In this document: in pieces, positions 1-9,132 of the stretch
Layout: each line of letters opens with the position of its first letter
How positions within the stretch are numbered: the stretch's first letter is position 1
NCBI GenBank assembly: GCA_030142905.1
Contig: JASJOG010000020.1
Span: forward strand, 1,673,501 to 1,737,500
Direction of reading: 5' to 3'
DNA length: 64,000 nucleotides
Source: Heliopora coerulea
Lineage: Eukaryota; Cnidaria; Anthozoa; Scleralcyonacea; Helioporidae
Program-made: the position numbers and the translations under genes
The notes under the pieces: generated by a model
What the model was told of the DNA's origin: nothing
Seen by the model: only the letters and a program-made list of their open reading frames with translations
The model's database searches: none

Positions 1-3000
1 CGTCAAGGGGAGACGTCTTGGACAGGAAAAGGTTATTAAAATATGAAATACGATATACTAAGGTTCGTCAAACTCAAATCCAAAAAGAAGTTTTCGAGTT
101 CCAGTACAAGAATCGACATTATAAACTTTTTATCGAACATCAAAAGGATAGCTAGTCCATTTTCTGAGGACTTGATCTTGACAAACGTTTGTTATAATTG
201 AACCGTTATCAACTTTGAAAGAAGTTAACAAAATAGAACCCCCTTTGTTCCATTCAAGTAGTTGTCTTTTTTGAAAGACAGTAGTGTTTCCTCAACGATT
301 CGCAACATGCAAGTTGCGACATGCATGTCGAACAAGAAATGCTTCAAAGTTTGAGGCGGTATTATGGTGCCTTAATTTAGGACACTCTCTCAAAGAACCA
401 CCAATTTTTGATCAATTTTTGATGCTGTAACTTCTTCTTTTGCTCAGCAATATTTGACTAAGTTTACGTGAAAATCATTCGTTGCCTAGAAACACGAACT
501 ATCGAAATTGCCTTTCTTTAGCACTGTACGGAAAGAAAATTAAGGTGAGTTCCCATGGCAATATACAAGAGACACGGCAAAGATCGCCACCAATGTTTTT
601 CTAAAAATTCACAGAATGTCTTTCTTCTAAAACAACTTCCCTTCTCTCTTAGTCTTTGCCATTTCCTGACTATTTCTCCCACAACTGCCAACGTTTCCAC
701 TACTACAACCGTAAGTATAACCACGTTCACAAAATAATTGATCAATCATATGTACGTAAGACATATGCGAAAACTGTTCCATAAAATCCATTGAATTAAT
801 AGGAAAGCAAAAAATATATCTTTATAAAATATTTTATTATCCCCTCCTTTAAAATGGCACAGCGGTAGCCTGTCAATCTGACGAACCGACAAAGGGAGAT
901 TTTTCCAAATATATTACAAATTCCTCCATTTTATTAAAACAAGTGTGGTTATGCCAGTATGTCTCTCAGCTAGAACAGTTCTGAATTATGAAAAAATTAT
1001 GGGAGCACTTGAAACTGATATAATGACAAGTAGAAAGTTATACTTTCATCTGAACAATGAAAATATCACCTAAATCTAAAACCTCTCTCTTTTGTAACAG
1101 AAGAAGATTCAGTTCACAGAGACGATTTGAGTGATCTTTCGAGGACTTTCTAATGAATCGTGGTGCCTCACTCTGAAACCGCTCGAGTATCTTGACGCTT
1201 CTAACATCAAACGGTTATCTTTTGACATCTTCTGTTCAGAGATAATGAGATGTGTTGACCATAGCTAGCTTTACTGACATGGCCCTCCAACAATAAGTCA
1301 CTCAGCATAAGAATTCCCCAAGTATTGCTAAACTCCATGTCTGCAAGTGCTTTTCAACATAACCGTGGGAATATCATAAACGTGACAGTACGTTATGAAT
1401 AGGACAATTAACATAAACGTTAAAGCAATAATGCGCGATCAATAAGGTCAGTTACTATTTTTGACAAGTTCTATACGTTCACCAAAACAAGGTAAGTGGC
1501 ACGGTTAAAGAACGAAGAAGAATTGCTACAACTTTCCAAACTGTAAACGTCCAGGAACCTTCACAGTAAATGCACTTCTCAGAGACGCAAACCGACGACA
1601 ATCTGTTCATCTTGCCATTGAAGTTTAGGTGAACATCAGTGGGTCAACAGATGACAACCATTTGGTTCAGTCTGACGAAGTGCCTTTGCCCAATACATCA
1701 ACAATTCTGGTTTATTTACATTTTAGCCGCACACCTAGGCTCTTTGTATTTTCTTCATTTCAGCCTAAAGTTTGTTGCTGTACGTGCCGCTTGCTGTCGG
1801 GCAGTTCACATCCAAATTTTCAGCAACAACAGTATTGGTCGACTGAATAACTTTCGAATATTATAACTTCCCACTGACATCTTTCTTTTGAAATACTCAA
1901 GCCATCGTTGTCTTTCTACCCTACTATTCATTTAGCAGACGGTATACAAAACTTGTATAAAATAATACAAACGTTATTAATTGGGCATACTATCTCAAAC
2001 TTGGACAGTATCATCTTAAACCATACAGTATGCATGTATAAACCGCAAGCTTGTGATGTATCACTGCTTCCTAGCCGAGTGAATTTTGCGGTAACTTTTT
2101 TCTATGATGTATGTTCTGCCTGTGTTCTTTGTCGTTGTTAGATTGGTGTTCGCAATTTAGCATGTTTCTTAAACAAACTCCAGAAAACTTTTTTTGACAA
2201 CCTGATAGGAATAAAATTCCAAAATCAAACCGCGGGGATGCTCTATCCATTGAGGCACACGGACCCAGATGATCGAGCATAGGGAAGTTGGCGATAAAAG
2301 TTCGATGTCTTACAAGGTTGGCAGACGTTGTTGGCTCATAATGTTGAAAGACTGAGCGGTTACACGTTTCAAAATTTATTGCACCTCATCTTTTGTAGGG
2401 GAATACCTAACGTTTCACCGAAAGCAAAACTACAACCAGCTGATAACGTTGGACCAAGAGACGTTACACAAAGTCGCACAACAATGTTAGAAGGTTTCAT
2501 TCTACCATTGCATATCGTATTTGTTGGTAACTGCTGTGTCACCAGTAACACGTGTGTGCACTGCGAGAGTGAGGCAGTCTCAACATATCAAGGATTCATT
2601 TAACTATGACGTATATTCATATTGACGTCTTAGGCAGCTATGACGTTGTCTTCTTTAAAATCAGCAAACGTTACCGCATTAGTTAAAATGGTAGGAAAAA
2701 ACTCCATATTGAATTCGTGTAGATTGTACCAGTGAGCGAGACATACCTTTTTCTGAAAGGCTTCAGGAGGGCAGCTATTTTTGTCGGCAGCCGTGAATTC
2801 TCATATTCCAAATTCATTCAACGGCATTAACATCCATTTTGAAATGAAGTGACAGCCGGGAAAAGCCATCTTATCTCAAATGTAAGAATACTGGACCATA
2901 CATTTACAGGTTTGTGGGCTCGATTCGGTCTGAAGGCCCAAAGTTGCTTCTTCTTGGTTAAAAATCACATACAAGGAGCTTTAGCTACATGCTTCACACT

Positions 3001-3478
3001 CACAATTTTTCTCCTTCCTCTTGTCACCTTCGAGATATAGACTGTCTGTGTCAATATTTAATATGAAGTGGTTGTGACTTATGTGTATCACAGCCGGGAC
3101 TAACAGGCCACTTGCACTACCAAGTCATGAACAATCTTAACCTGTTCATAAACTCTTTCAATCCAAATCCATTGAACTCTGCGTACACTTGAAAGATGAC
3201 TCCACTCATTGATTGGGCCTAAAAATGAAGCCAAGAATGGCGGACACAAGGACTTTTTGGCTGTCGGTTTCAGATCCCCACTCGGTCAGATGACTAATAA
3301 GAAAGTCTGAAACTGACGGCCAAACAGGGTTCTTGTTCGCCATGCATGGCTTCACTTTTTAAGGTTAACTCATTGTTCCTGTGCATATGGAGTTGAATGC
3401 CCTACTCATCTGTCAGCGGACAGGTGAGTTCGTAAAATTGTGTTCCAGCGGACCTTCTAAAAACGTATGAAAGTGACT
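1..3478. other. intergenic, no gene recognised
   Basis: I see no ORF with domain-like composition and no convincing exon with matching splice phases. Open frames here are short and lack recognisable motifs. A degenerate tRNA-like A-box stretch lies on the minus strand near 2222-2285, but it has no anticodon arm. Confidence 0.5.
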
Positions 3479-4216
3479 TATGCTTGGTTCACATAAAATC
3501 GGCTAGCAAACGTAAGCCGTCGCAGATGTCTGCGACAATGCACCGACTGATCGCCGACGAAACGTGAACTTAAGGTTTATAACTGGATCTGTACACCGTT
3601 CAATTGCTAATTTTTCCCTCGTTAGATCGTCGGCAACGTTTACAGTGGAGTCTTTCGCATGTTTTTGTTGCTGGCGAGGAAAAGAAAACAACAGCGGGAA
3701 ATAAACTTGGGAGGCGGATGAGGAGACGAATGTTTTGAATGTTGTAACGTTTAATGCAACTTTCAACAGGAATTCCTACTCATTCGCCAATCTCTTTCCA
3801 TGCAGTCATCTTCTTTCTCTGATCCTTGTCATCCTTTAGTTTTTCGTTATATAGACATCTGAACTCGTGTATAGAGAACATAACTTTAAGGAATTCATCG
3901 TTGATTTCACCAGTTGGATACCAGTTGATGTTCTATCGTCCATTTTCTTTCTGCCGCACTGTATTATGGGCTACAATTTTTTCCTTATAAACAGTCGCCG
4001 ATCATCGGCGATTATGTTCACATAAAGCCAGAGTCATCGCGGAGTATCGCCCACTGTCTGCGACGATCTGTGTTCGAGCAGGAAAGTTGAACCAAATTCC
4101 ACTTTCCCGATCGATCGCCGACCAATAGCAGACAGTCTGCGATCATCTGCGTTCGAGCTGCGTTACTGGTTCACATAAAAATTCGACACTCGTCTACGGC
4201 GGTCTGCGATTACTTA
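3479..4216. repeat. possible non-autonomous transposon or repeat block
   Basis: The motif GGTTCACATAAAA occurs near 3487 and again near 4168, with a related TGTTCACATAAAG near 4015. Between them are several variants of a GTCTGCGA / GATCATCGGCGA / GATCGCCGACxA unit. This looks like a repeat assembled from related subunits, but I could not define terminal repeats or a target duplication. Confidence 0.35.
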
Positions 4217-4483
4217 ACGATTTTATTTGGGCCCAGCTTTAGTAAATTACAGCTCAGGTTGACGCAAGTGAGAGGGGAAATCACTTGAGATCAACAATAT
4301 TGGCGACACTAAACAAGCCAATGTGTTGAGAAGTTGTACGAGCAAGAAATGAGCAACCATTGGTTTTCATAGATTAATCAAATATTGCTGAACTGAAGAG
4401 GAGCCTTGGACTTCTAAGAATGTCTGAAGTAACGTTCAGAGGAGTACTGGCCCACTGGCTCAACTACTAGAATTAGAATTTCA

Positions 4484-4720
4484 ATTTTGAATTAAAAATC
4501 CTATTAGAATTAGAATTTCTATTAGAATTAGAATTTCTATTAGAATTAGAATTCCTGTTTAAATAAGAATTTTTATTAAAATTAGAATTTCTGTTAGAAT
4601 TCCAATTTGAATCAGAATTTTTATTTAAATTAGAATTTTTATTGGAATTAGACTTTTCCTTAGAATGAGAAGTTTCTTTAGAAGTGAAATTTCTATCAGA
4701 ATTAGAGCTTCCATTTGAAG
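4484..4720. repeat. imperfect AT-rich hexamer tandem repeat
   Basis: Many imperfect copies of TTAGAA and TTAGAATTTCTA units run through this stretch. On the minus strand they translate into an Asn/Ser/Arg repeat frame of about 100 codons. Periodicity at the DNA level, and neighbouring triplet repeats, argue for a satellite and not a protein. Confidence 0.75.
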
Positions 4721-4828
4721 AAAATATCACGTACAATTGACTTAGGTCTTTGTCTAATTGTCTATATCTGCTTTCGTTTTTGTTCACTTGTACTACGTGT
4801 AATTTTGTGATCTAAGTTTTGATATGAA

Positions 4829-4925
4829 AGTAGTAGTAGTAGCAGTAGCAGCAGAAGTAGCAGCAGAAGTAGCAGCAGAAGTAACAACAGAAGTAGCAGC
4901 AGAAGTAACAGCAGAAGTAGCACTA
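4829..4925. repeat. AGT/AGC trinucleotide microsatellite
   Basis: Runs of AGTAGCAGCAGAAGTAGC and close variants extend for about 95 bp. The minus strand reads as a poly-Leu frame, which is an artefact of the triplet period. Confidence 0.85.
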
Positions 4926-5016
4926 GTAAGGGCCCTTTCAGGTCAGGCGTCAAAGGCTTCTCTTGGGAACCTCCAGGCCTCTGGTAACGTTCATTTTTTT
5001 TGAACCTGAGTAACAT

Positions 5017-5552
5017 TGATTAAATTTGATATTACTTTGGTCTTAATAACTGGAGAGAGCAAGTAAATATTTCCTACATTATCGTCAGAGGTTTCCGAGA
5101 GTAACAAAATTTCTCGCTCTTGTTGGATTTTTTGAGAATGACAGAATATTAAACACCACAGGAAAAAAATCCAATTTTTTACTGCGCCAGATATCTAAAA
5201 ATGAGTCAAAAATGTTAGCAACAACTTCATTGTGATCGGCCGGATGCCTTGAGAGTTAGTCCTGCATTCTTTCTCATAACTTCATTAATTTAGACGACCA
5301 GTTCAGCGAATACCTATTTAAATTCATTATACTAAAACAGATTTGTATTTCACTAGTCGTCCATTCCTTTCTCGAGGGTCAAATCAGCTGGCCAAGCGCT
5401 CTTGTACCCAGAGCCCACATCTTAGATCGTGCCACGTAACGATACCTTTGTTTTGTGACGAAGTCTACCGCAACTAATAGAGTGCACAAAGATCTTTGAC
5501 AAAAAGGGCAGAAGTCGGGAACTCTCAGAACCCCCCTATAGTTGCGCCCCTG
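5017..5552. other. 3' flank of the class C GPCR gene
   Basis: No gene is recognised. This is the downstream side of the minus-strand receptor ending at 5553 and presumably includes its 3' UTR. Confidence 0.4.
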
Positions 5553-7964
5553 CTAAACCTCAGTCCTATCATACTGGTTAGATCGTAAACCTAACATGGG
5601 AGAATCTGCACACTCTTGTCTAATCAGACGCACCGGTTTACTTCTCTGATCGTCGTCTCGCAGGAGGGGACACACCTCCGGGAGATTTTCTTCCGGGCGG
5701 AAGAGAATGACGTGGATTTTCGGCAAAAAGATGGACGCTAAGAAGTTCAGGCCAAGGAGAAATGACATGGTGCACATGACCCTGATCTTCTTCTTGCCGA
5801 GGACGCCGTACACTGCTACGAAGTAGACGAAGATGATGGAGTACATGAAGAAGACAGCCATGGATAAAAACTTTACTTCACCGTGATCGTCGGGAGAAGC
5901 GATCTCATTCATGTGGAGAATATTGAACACCATGATGAGAATGAGTATTAGAAAGACCAGAGGAAGGAATTCAGGTCTGGAATGTGACGAGCACTCAATG
6001 TATTCGACGTCTGGCTCGGTTGTGTTAAAAGTGAGTACCTTTACTGGCGCGACGCTCTGGTGAATCACGACAAAGATGAGCTGAACGATGATTAAGACGA
6101 GGCTCACTACGGTTTGGGGATTGAAACAAAACCACTTCCTCTTGAGCCGACCACCTTCTGTGTAGCAGTAGTTGTACAGGACGTGGCTTCGAGCAATCAG
6201 AAAAGTCAGAGGAATTCCCAACGCAAGCACGAAGATGGCGTTGTAGGCACCACACGAGCTTTGGGTCGGTTTCATGAGCAGCAGGACTGGGAGGACAAAA
6301 GTGACAAAGAGGGACAGCAGGAGAGGTAGCGAGGCACACTTGGATCTCGCGAAGGCAGGAGTGTGCACTTTCTTGACGTAAAGGTTCACGGCATAGACGA
6401 GGAAACAAATTGTGAAGGCCAGGATAAAGATCATCACTAGACTAAAAGGTTCATGCCAACGTAAGTAGTCCACATAAGGAGGTTGACACTTGGTTTGATC
6501 CGACGTAGGCTTTGACCCGGTCGGACATTTTAAACAGCGGGTCCAATTGACGAAGGAGGATACGGTACCAGGTTCACAACGGATACAATCCCAGCAGCAC
6601 TTTGCTAACGAGTCGTCCCAGGCTTTACGACGAGTTCCAGGTGGACAATCCGCTGAGCACTTTGATCGTGGTTGTTGTGAACTCCTCCAAACGATATTTC
6701 CCTTTTCGATGGCCAACTTGGCTTTCGCGGACATCTCAATTTCTCCGACTTTCTCAATTTTGCGCTTCTGAATATTCCAGACTTTGTATGCTACGTCATT
6801 AATGTATTCATCCTGGTCGAAACTAACTTTACGACCCGTGGGGCTAGTAAAACGAATTCCTGCTAAACCAGTTTTTGGCAATCGGTTAGAACCGGATTGG
6901 CGAGCATCTATCACAGCGTAAACCGCATCAATGATGGGAGAACCTCGCCAACTTAATTTCTTTATAAGTTCCCGCTTGTGCTTAGAATGTTCACAGTCCT
7001 CCGAACTGTTGTTGACACAAGCTGTTTTCTTTATCAAAGTTTCGAGATGTTCCGAATTCGAGAGGTAGTCTTCAAAATCTTTTAAATTACCAAAATCTCT
7101 TTGAATTCCAAGAAGTCCTTCCATGCTGTCTTTCCAATGATCACGAATACCTGTTAACTCGAAGCCGAGTACAAAATCCCTGGAAGGTGTAGTAAAGCGA
7201 TCGAGTTTTGTGACAAACCGAGGAAGTTTGTCTTGCGAGGCGAACACGATGATGACCGAGGCGTTACTCTTGCCTTTTCTTAACCATTCTGTTGCCTCCA
7301 CTGCGTCTGTTTCCGACGCAAAAAGCTCGTTGAGCAGACAAACACCGTTGTCCTTGCTAATCTTTTTAAAGTTTTGAAGCTGCTGGTACTCATTGAGGAG
7401 TACTGCGTCGAGAATATTCCACTGGAAGTATTTTGCTAACTCGACGATTGCGCGACTGGGTGTACTTTTTTCTGGACTCATAGAATAGGCATCTGGCCAA
7501 TACCGTTCACGAGGTTTCAGGCTTATCAAAGGCAGGCTATCTTGTTTCTGTTTCGTGAACACATGCACTTCTGTAGCCAGAAAAAGGTAATCGCTTTCCT
7601 TCTCTAAGTCCTCTATTATGGCGACTGGAACGTGGGAGATATTAGCCTCGTTTCCAAACCACGTCCTGGTCGCGAATTCCAACTGGGCTCGAGTGTCGGG
7701 TCCAGATCCTGAGCATGCGTCAACGATGTCATAACCAATATTAAGGTTCATATTTTCCTTTATTTTCTTGACAGAGTAGACTAAGGCTTCGAATTCTATG
7801 ATCTTCTCGGCGTCGAATTCGATGCATTTTGATGAGCCAGAATTCTTGCGTGATTGGATAACTTGTCCCACAATGAAATCACCCGGCTGACGCAGAAAAA
7901 ACTTACCATGGACAAAAGCAAGCGAAAACGAAAGGACTGAAACAATGGCAGTTGTGACGGACAT
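5553..7964 (-). CDS. class C GPCR (Venus flytrap, NCD3G and 7TM), intronless
   Basis: The 803-residue product is read from one uninterrupted exon. It opens with a hydrophobic signal peptide (residues 1-20), then an extracellular bilobed ligand-binding region (about 40-430, ANF_receptor type). Next comes a nine-cysteine NCD3G linker (about 435-498, including CC, CxxC and CLKC steps) and seven membrane segments (about 508-765). TM7 ends in the class C signature FLPKIHVILF, close to the FxPKxYxxLF seen in calcium-sensing-receptor relatives. The tail is short, about 45 residues. Class C receptors of this type sense amino acids, ions or similar small ligands at the cell surface and couple to G proteins. 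The ligand cannot be read from the sequence. A paralogue lies at 14489-16825 on the same strand. Confidence 0.93.
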   Translation of the reverse strand: MSVTTAIVSVLSFSLAFVHGKFFLRQPGDFIVGQVIQSRKNSGSSKCIEFDAEKIIEFEALVYSVKKIKENMNLNIGYDIVDACSGSGPDTRAQLEFATRTWFGNEANISHVPVAIIEDLEKESDYLFLATEVHVFTKQKQDSLPLISLKPRERYWPDAYSMSPEKSTPSRAIVELAKYFQWNILDAVLLNEYQQLQNFKKISKDNGVCLLNELFASETDAVEATEWLRKGKSNASVIIVFASQDKLPRFVTKLDRFTTPSRDFVLGFELTGIRDHWKDSMEGLLGIQRDFGNLKDFEDYLSNSEHLETLIKKTACVNNSSEDCEHSKHKRELIKKLSWRGSPIIDAVYAVIDARQSGSNRLPKTGLAGIRFTSPTGRKVSFDQDEYINDVAYKVWNIQKRKIEKVGEIEMSAKAKLAIEKGNIVWRSSQQPRSKCSADCPPGTRRKAWDDSLAKCCWDCIRCEPGTVSSFVNWTRCLKCPTGSKPTSDQTKCQPPYVDYLRWHEPFSLVMIFILAFTICFLVYAVNLYVKKVHTPAFARSKCASLPLLLSLFVTFVLPVLLLMKPTQSSCGAYNAIFVLALGIPLTFLIARSHVLYNYCYTEGGRLKRKWFCFNPQTVVSLVLIIVQLIFVVIHQSVAPVKVLTFNTTEPDVEYIECSSHSRPEFLPLVFLILILIMVFNILHMNEIASPDDHGEVKFLSMAVFFMYSIIFVYFVAVYGVLGKKKIRVMCTMSFLLGLNFLASIFLPKIHVILFRPEENLPEVCPLLRDDDQRSKPVRLIRQECADSPMLGLRSNQYDRTEV

Positions 7965-8111
7965 GGCGACTTGTCCTTCCCTCGAGATGTTCTCGTGTTT
8001 TCAGCAGCAAGTGTTCAAAAAGGTGCTCATTAAATCTAGTCAAACACAGGCCTTTAGAAGAAAGAAAAAGCAACAAATAAGTAAAGGTTATATACCGTGA
8101 CCAAGGTGTTT

Positions 8112-8160
8112 AAGCGATATATCAAGCTGAGGGCGAAGTCCGAAGTTTGATATATCGCTT
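8112..8160. repeat. perfect 14-bp inverted repeat, hairpin-forming
   Basis: AAGCGATATATCAA (8112-8125) is exactly inverted at 8147-8160, with a 21-bp spacer. Weaker pairing extends outward (GGTGTT / AACACC). It lies about 150 bp upstream of the start codon of the minus-strand receptor, in its promoter-side flank. It is probably the core of a small palindromic transposon; a regulatory role is only a possibility. Confidence 0.7.
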
Positions 8161-8434
8161 AATTCAACACCGAAGTCAAGGTAAACAACCGACTTATATC
8201 GTCGTTGGTGAAGTTTCGAAAAAAAGTGTTTATCTTGCCCGACAGATATATAGAAATGGAGAAATTTCGGTAGAAAGTACATGAATACCTTAACGAGGTT
8301 TATTAGTTAGTTATCAACCTCCGAAGAACAAAAGAAACTGAACTAACAATGATGTAATGCACCTTAAAGCATAACTAAATAATTTTTCAATAAGGTTGAA
8401 ATACTTCCAAAACTTCTGGTTAGCAAAAGGACAA

Positions 8435-8619
8435 TTATAAATTTAAAAAACACGAGAATACTTTTCAAAGACATGTTTCGGCAAGACTTATGCCATCTTC
8501 AGTTTACAAAGTGATGTTTGCAAGGCTTTAAATAGGAATTATAGTATGAATAAATTAACTAATTACAATGACGATATGTTAGATGATTAATTACAATGAC
8601 AGTGTGTTGTGTGAGGATT
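8435..8619 (-). repeat. left inverted arm (pseudo-LTR) of the Penelope-like element
   Basis: This is the exact reverse complement of 8939-9123. It begins TTATAAATTT and ends GTGAGGATT. Confidence 0.92.
8461..8511 (-). ncRNA. hammerhead-like ribozyme candidate (left arm)
   Basis: This is the reverse-complement copy of the fold at 9047-9097 and identical to it in sequence. It would act only in minus-strand transcripts. Confidence 0.5.
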
Positions 8620-8635
8620 CGTAGTTTATGAATTT

Positions 8636-8911
8636 ACTTGTGCGGGATGTAATTCCCGCTACATTGGTGAAACCTCTCGCCATTTCTCAACACGGATCAA
8701 AGAGCACACTTTAACTGATCGAAATTCTCACATCTTTAAACACCTCAATAACTCTATAAACTGCAAAAACCATTACACACCTAATTGCTTTAAAATTTTA
8801 GATTCGGCCAAAACCACTTTCACACTCAAATTGAAAGAAGCTATTCACATCAAAAATAGAAAACCAGAATTAAACACACAAATGCAACATATCAACACCT
8901 TCCTCTGCTAG
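8636..8911 (+). pseudogene. Penelope-like GIY-YIG endonuclease C-terminal fragment
   Basis: The frame runs TCAGCNSRYIGETSRHFSTR, continues through IKEH, SHIFKHL, FKILDSAKTTF and LKLKEAIHIK, and ends at a TAG after NTFLC. The YIGETSR motif, the R..EH motif and a KEA..I..RKPELN tail are what I associate with the endonuclease end of Penelope-like proteins. About 91 codons survive. Upstream the frame meets a stop (TGA near 8612), and there is no reverse transcriptase. It is therefore a truncated remnant inside the insertion and not an independent gene. Confidence 0.82.
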
Positions 8912-8938
8912 TAATTATCGTCTGATACCACCTCCGTT

Positions 8939-9123
8939 AATCCTCACACAACACACTGTCATTGTAATTAATCATCTAACATATCGTCATTGTAATTAGT
9001 TAATTTATTCATACTATAATTCCTATTTAAAGCCTTGCAAACATCACTTTGTAAACTGAAGATGGCATAAGTCTTGCCGAAACATGTCTTTGAAAAGTAT
9101 TCTCGTGTTTTTTAAATTTATAA
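8939..9123 (+). repeat. right inverted arm (pseudo-LTR) of the Penelope-like element
   Basis: It follows the endonuclease stop codon by 27 bp, carries the plus-strand hammerhead-like fold, and overlaps the right target duplication by about 3 bp (TAA). Confidence 0.92.
9047..9097 (+). ncRNA. hammerhead-like ribozyme candidate (right arm)
   Basis: The order of parts fits a type I hammerhead. Stem I pairs CTTTGTAAA (9047-9055) with TTTGAAAAG (9089-9097), with one G-A mismatch and one G-U. The core CTGAAGA follows at 9056-9062, then stem II GGCA/TGCC, then GAAA and a minimal stem III ending in GTC (cleavage predicted after 9088). Core position 7 is A, where U is commoner, and one U is bulged before stem II. 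Catalysis is inferred, not shown. Confidence 0.55.
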
Positions 9124-9132
9124 GGTTGAAAT

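Larger units (their letters stand above)
8391..9132 (+). mobile_element. Penelope-like retroelement, 5'-truncated, with inverted pseudo-LTR arms and TSD
   Basis: The 12-mer TAAGGTTGAAAT occurs at 8391-8402 and 9121-9132 and brackets the insert as a target-site duplication. Inside, a 185-bp arm (8435-8619) is repeated in inverted orientation at 8939-9123 without a mismatch that I can find. Between the arms the plus strand encodes the C-terminal GIY-YIG-like endonuclease region typical of Penelope-like elements (8636-8911). About 32 bp of unassigned sequence (8403-8434) sits between the left duplication and the left arm. Reverse transcriptase is absent, so the copy is severely 5'-truncated. Perfect arms suggest a recent insertion or arm homogenisation. 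Hammerhead-like folds occur in both arms, as known for many Penelope-like pseudo-LTRs. Confidence 0.85.

Noticed and set aside
2222..2285. tRNA-like A-box (CTCAATGGATAGAGC) on the minus strand
   Set aside because: The B-box-like part follows almost at once, leaving no anticodon arm, and no acceptor stem forms.
4473..4787. 104-codon Asn/Ser-rich minus-strand frame
   Set aside because: The codons track an imperfect hexamer DNA repeat. A low-complexity protein cannot be excluded, but nothing else supports one.
4762..5016. Poly-Leu frame on the minus strand
   Set aside because: It is produced by an AGT/AGC triplet microsatellite; no flanking coding sequence supports it.
5553..7964. Frames on both strands within the class C receptor (for example 6025-6408 minus)
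   Set aside because: They are overlapped by a complete receptor with signal peptide, cysteine pattern and TM signature, so they are shadows.
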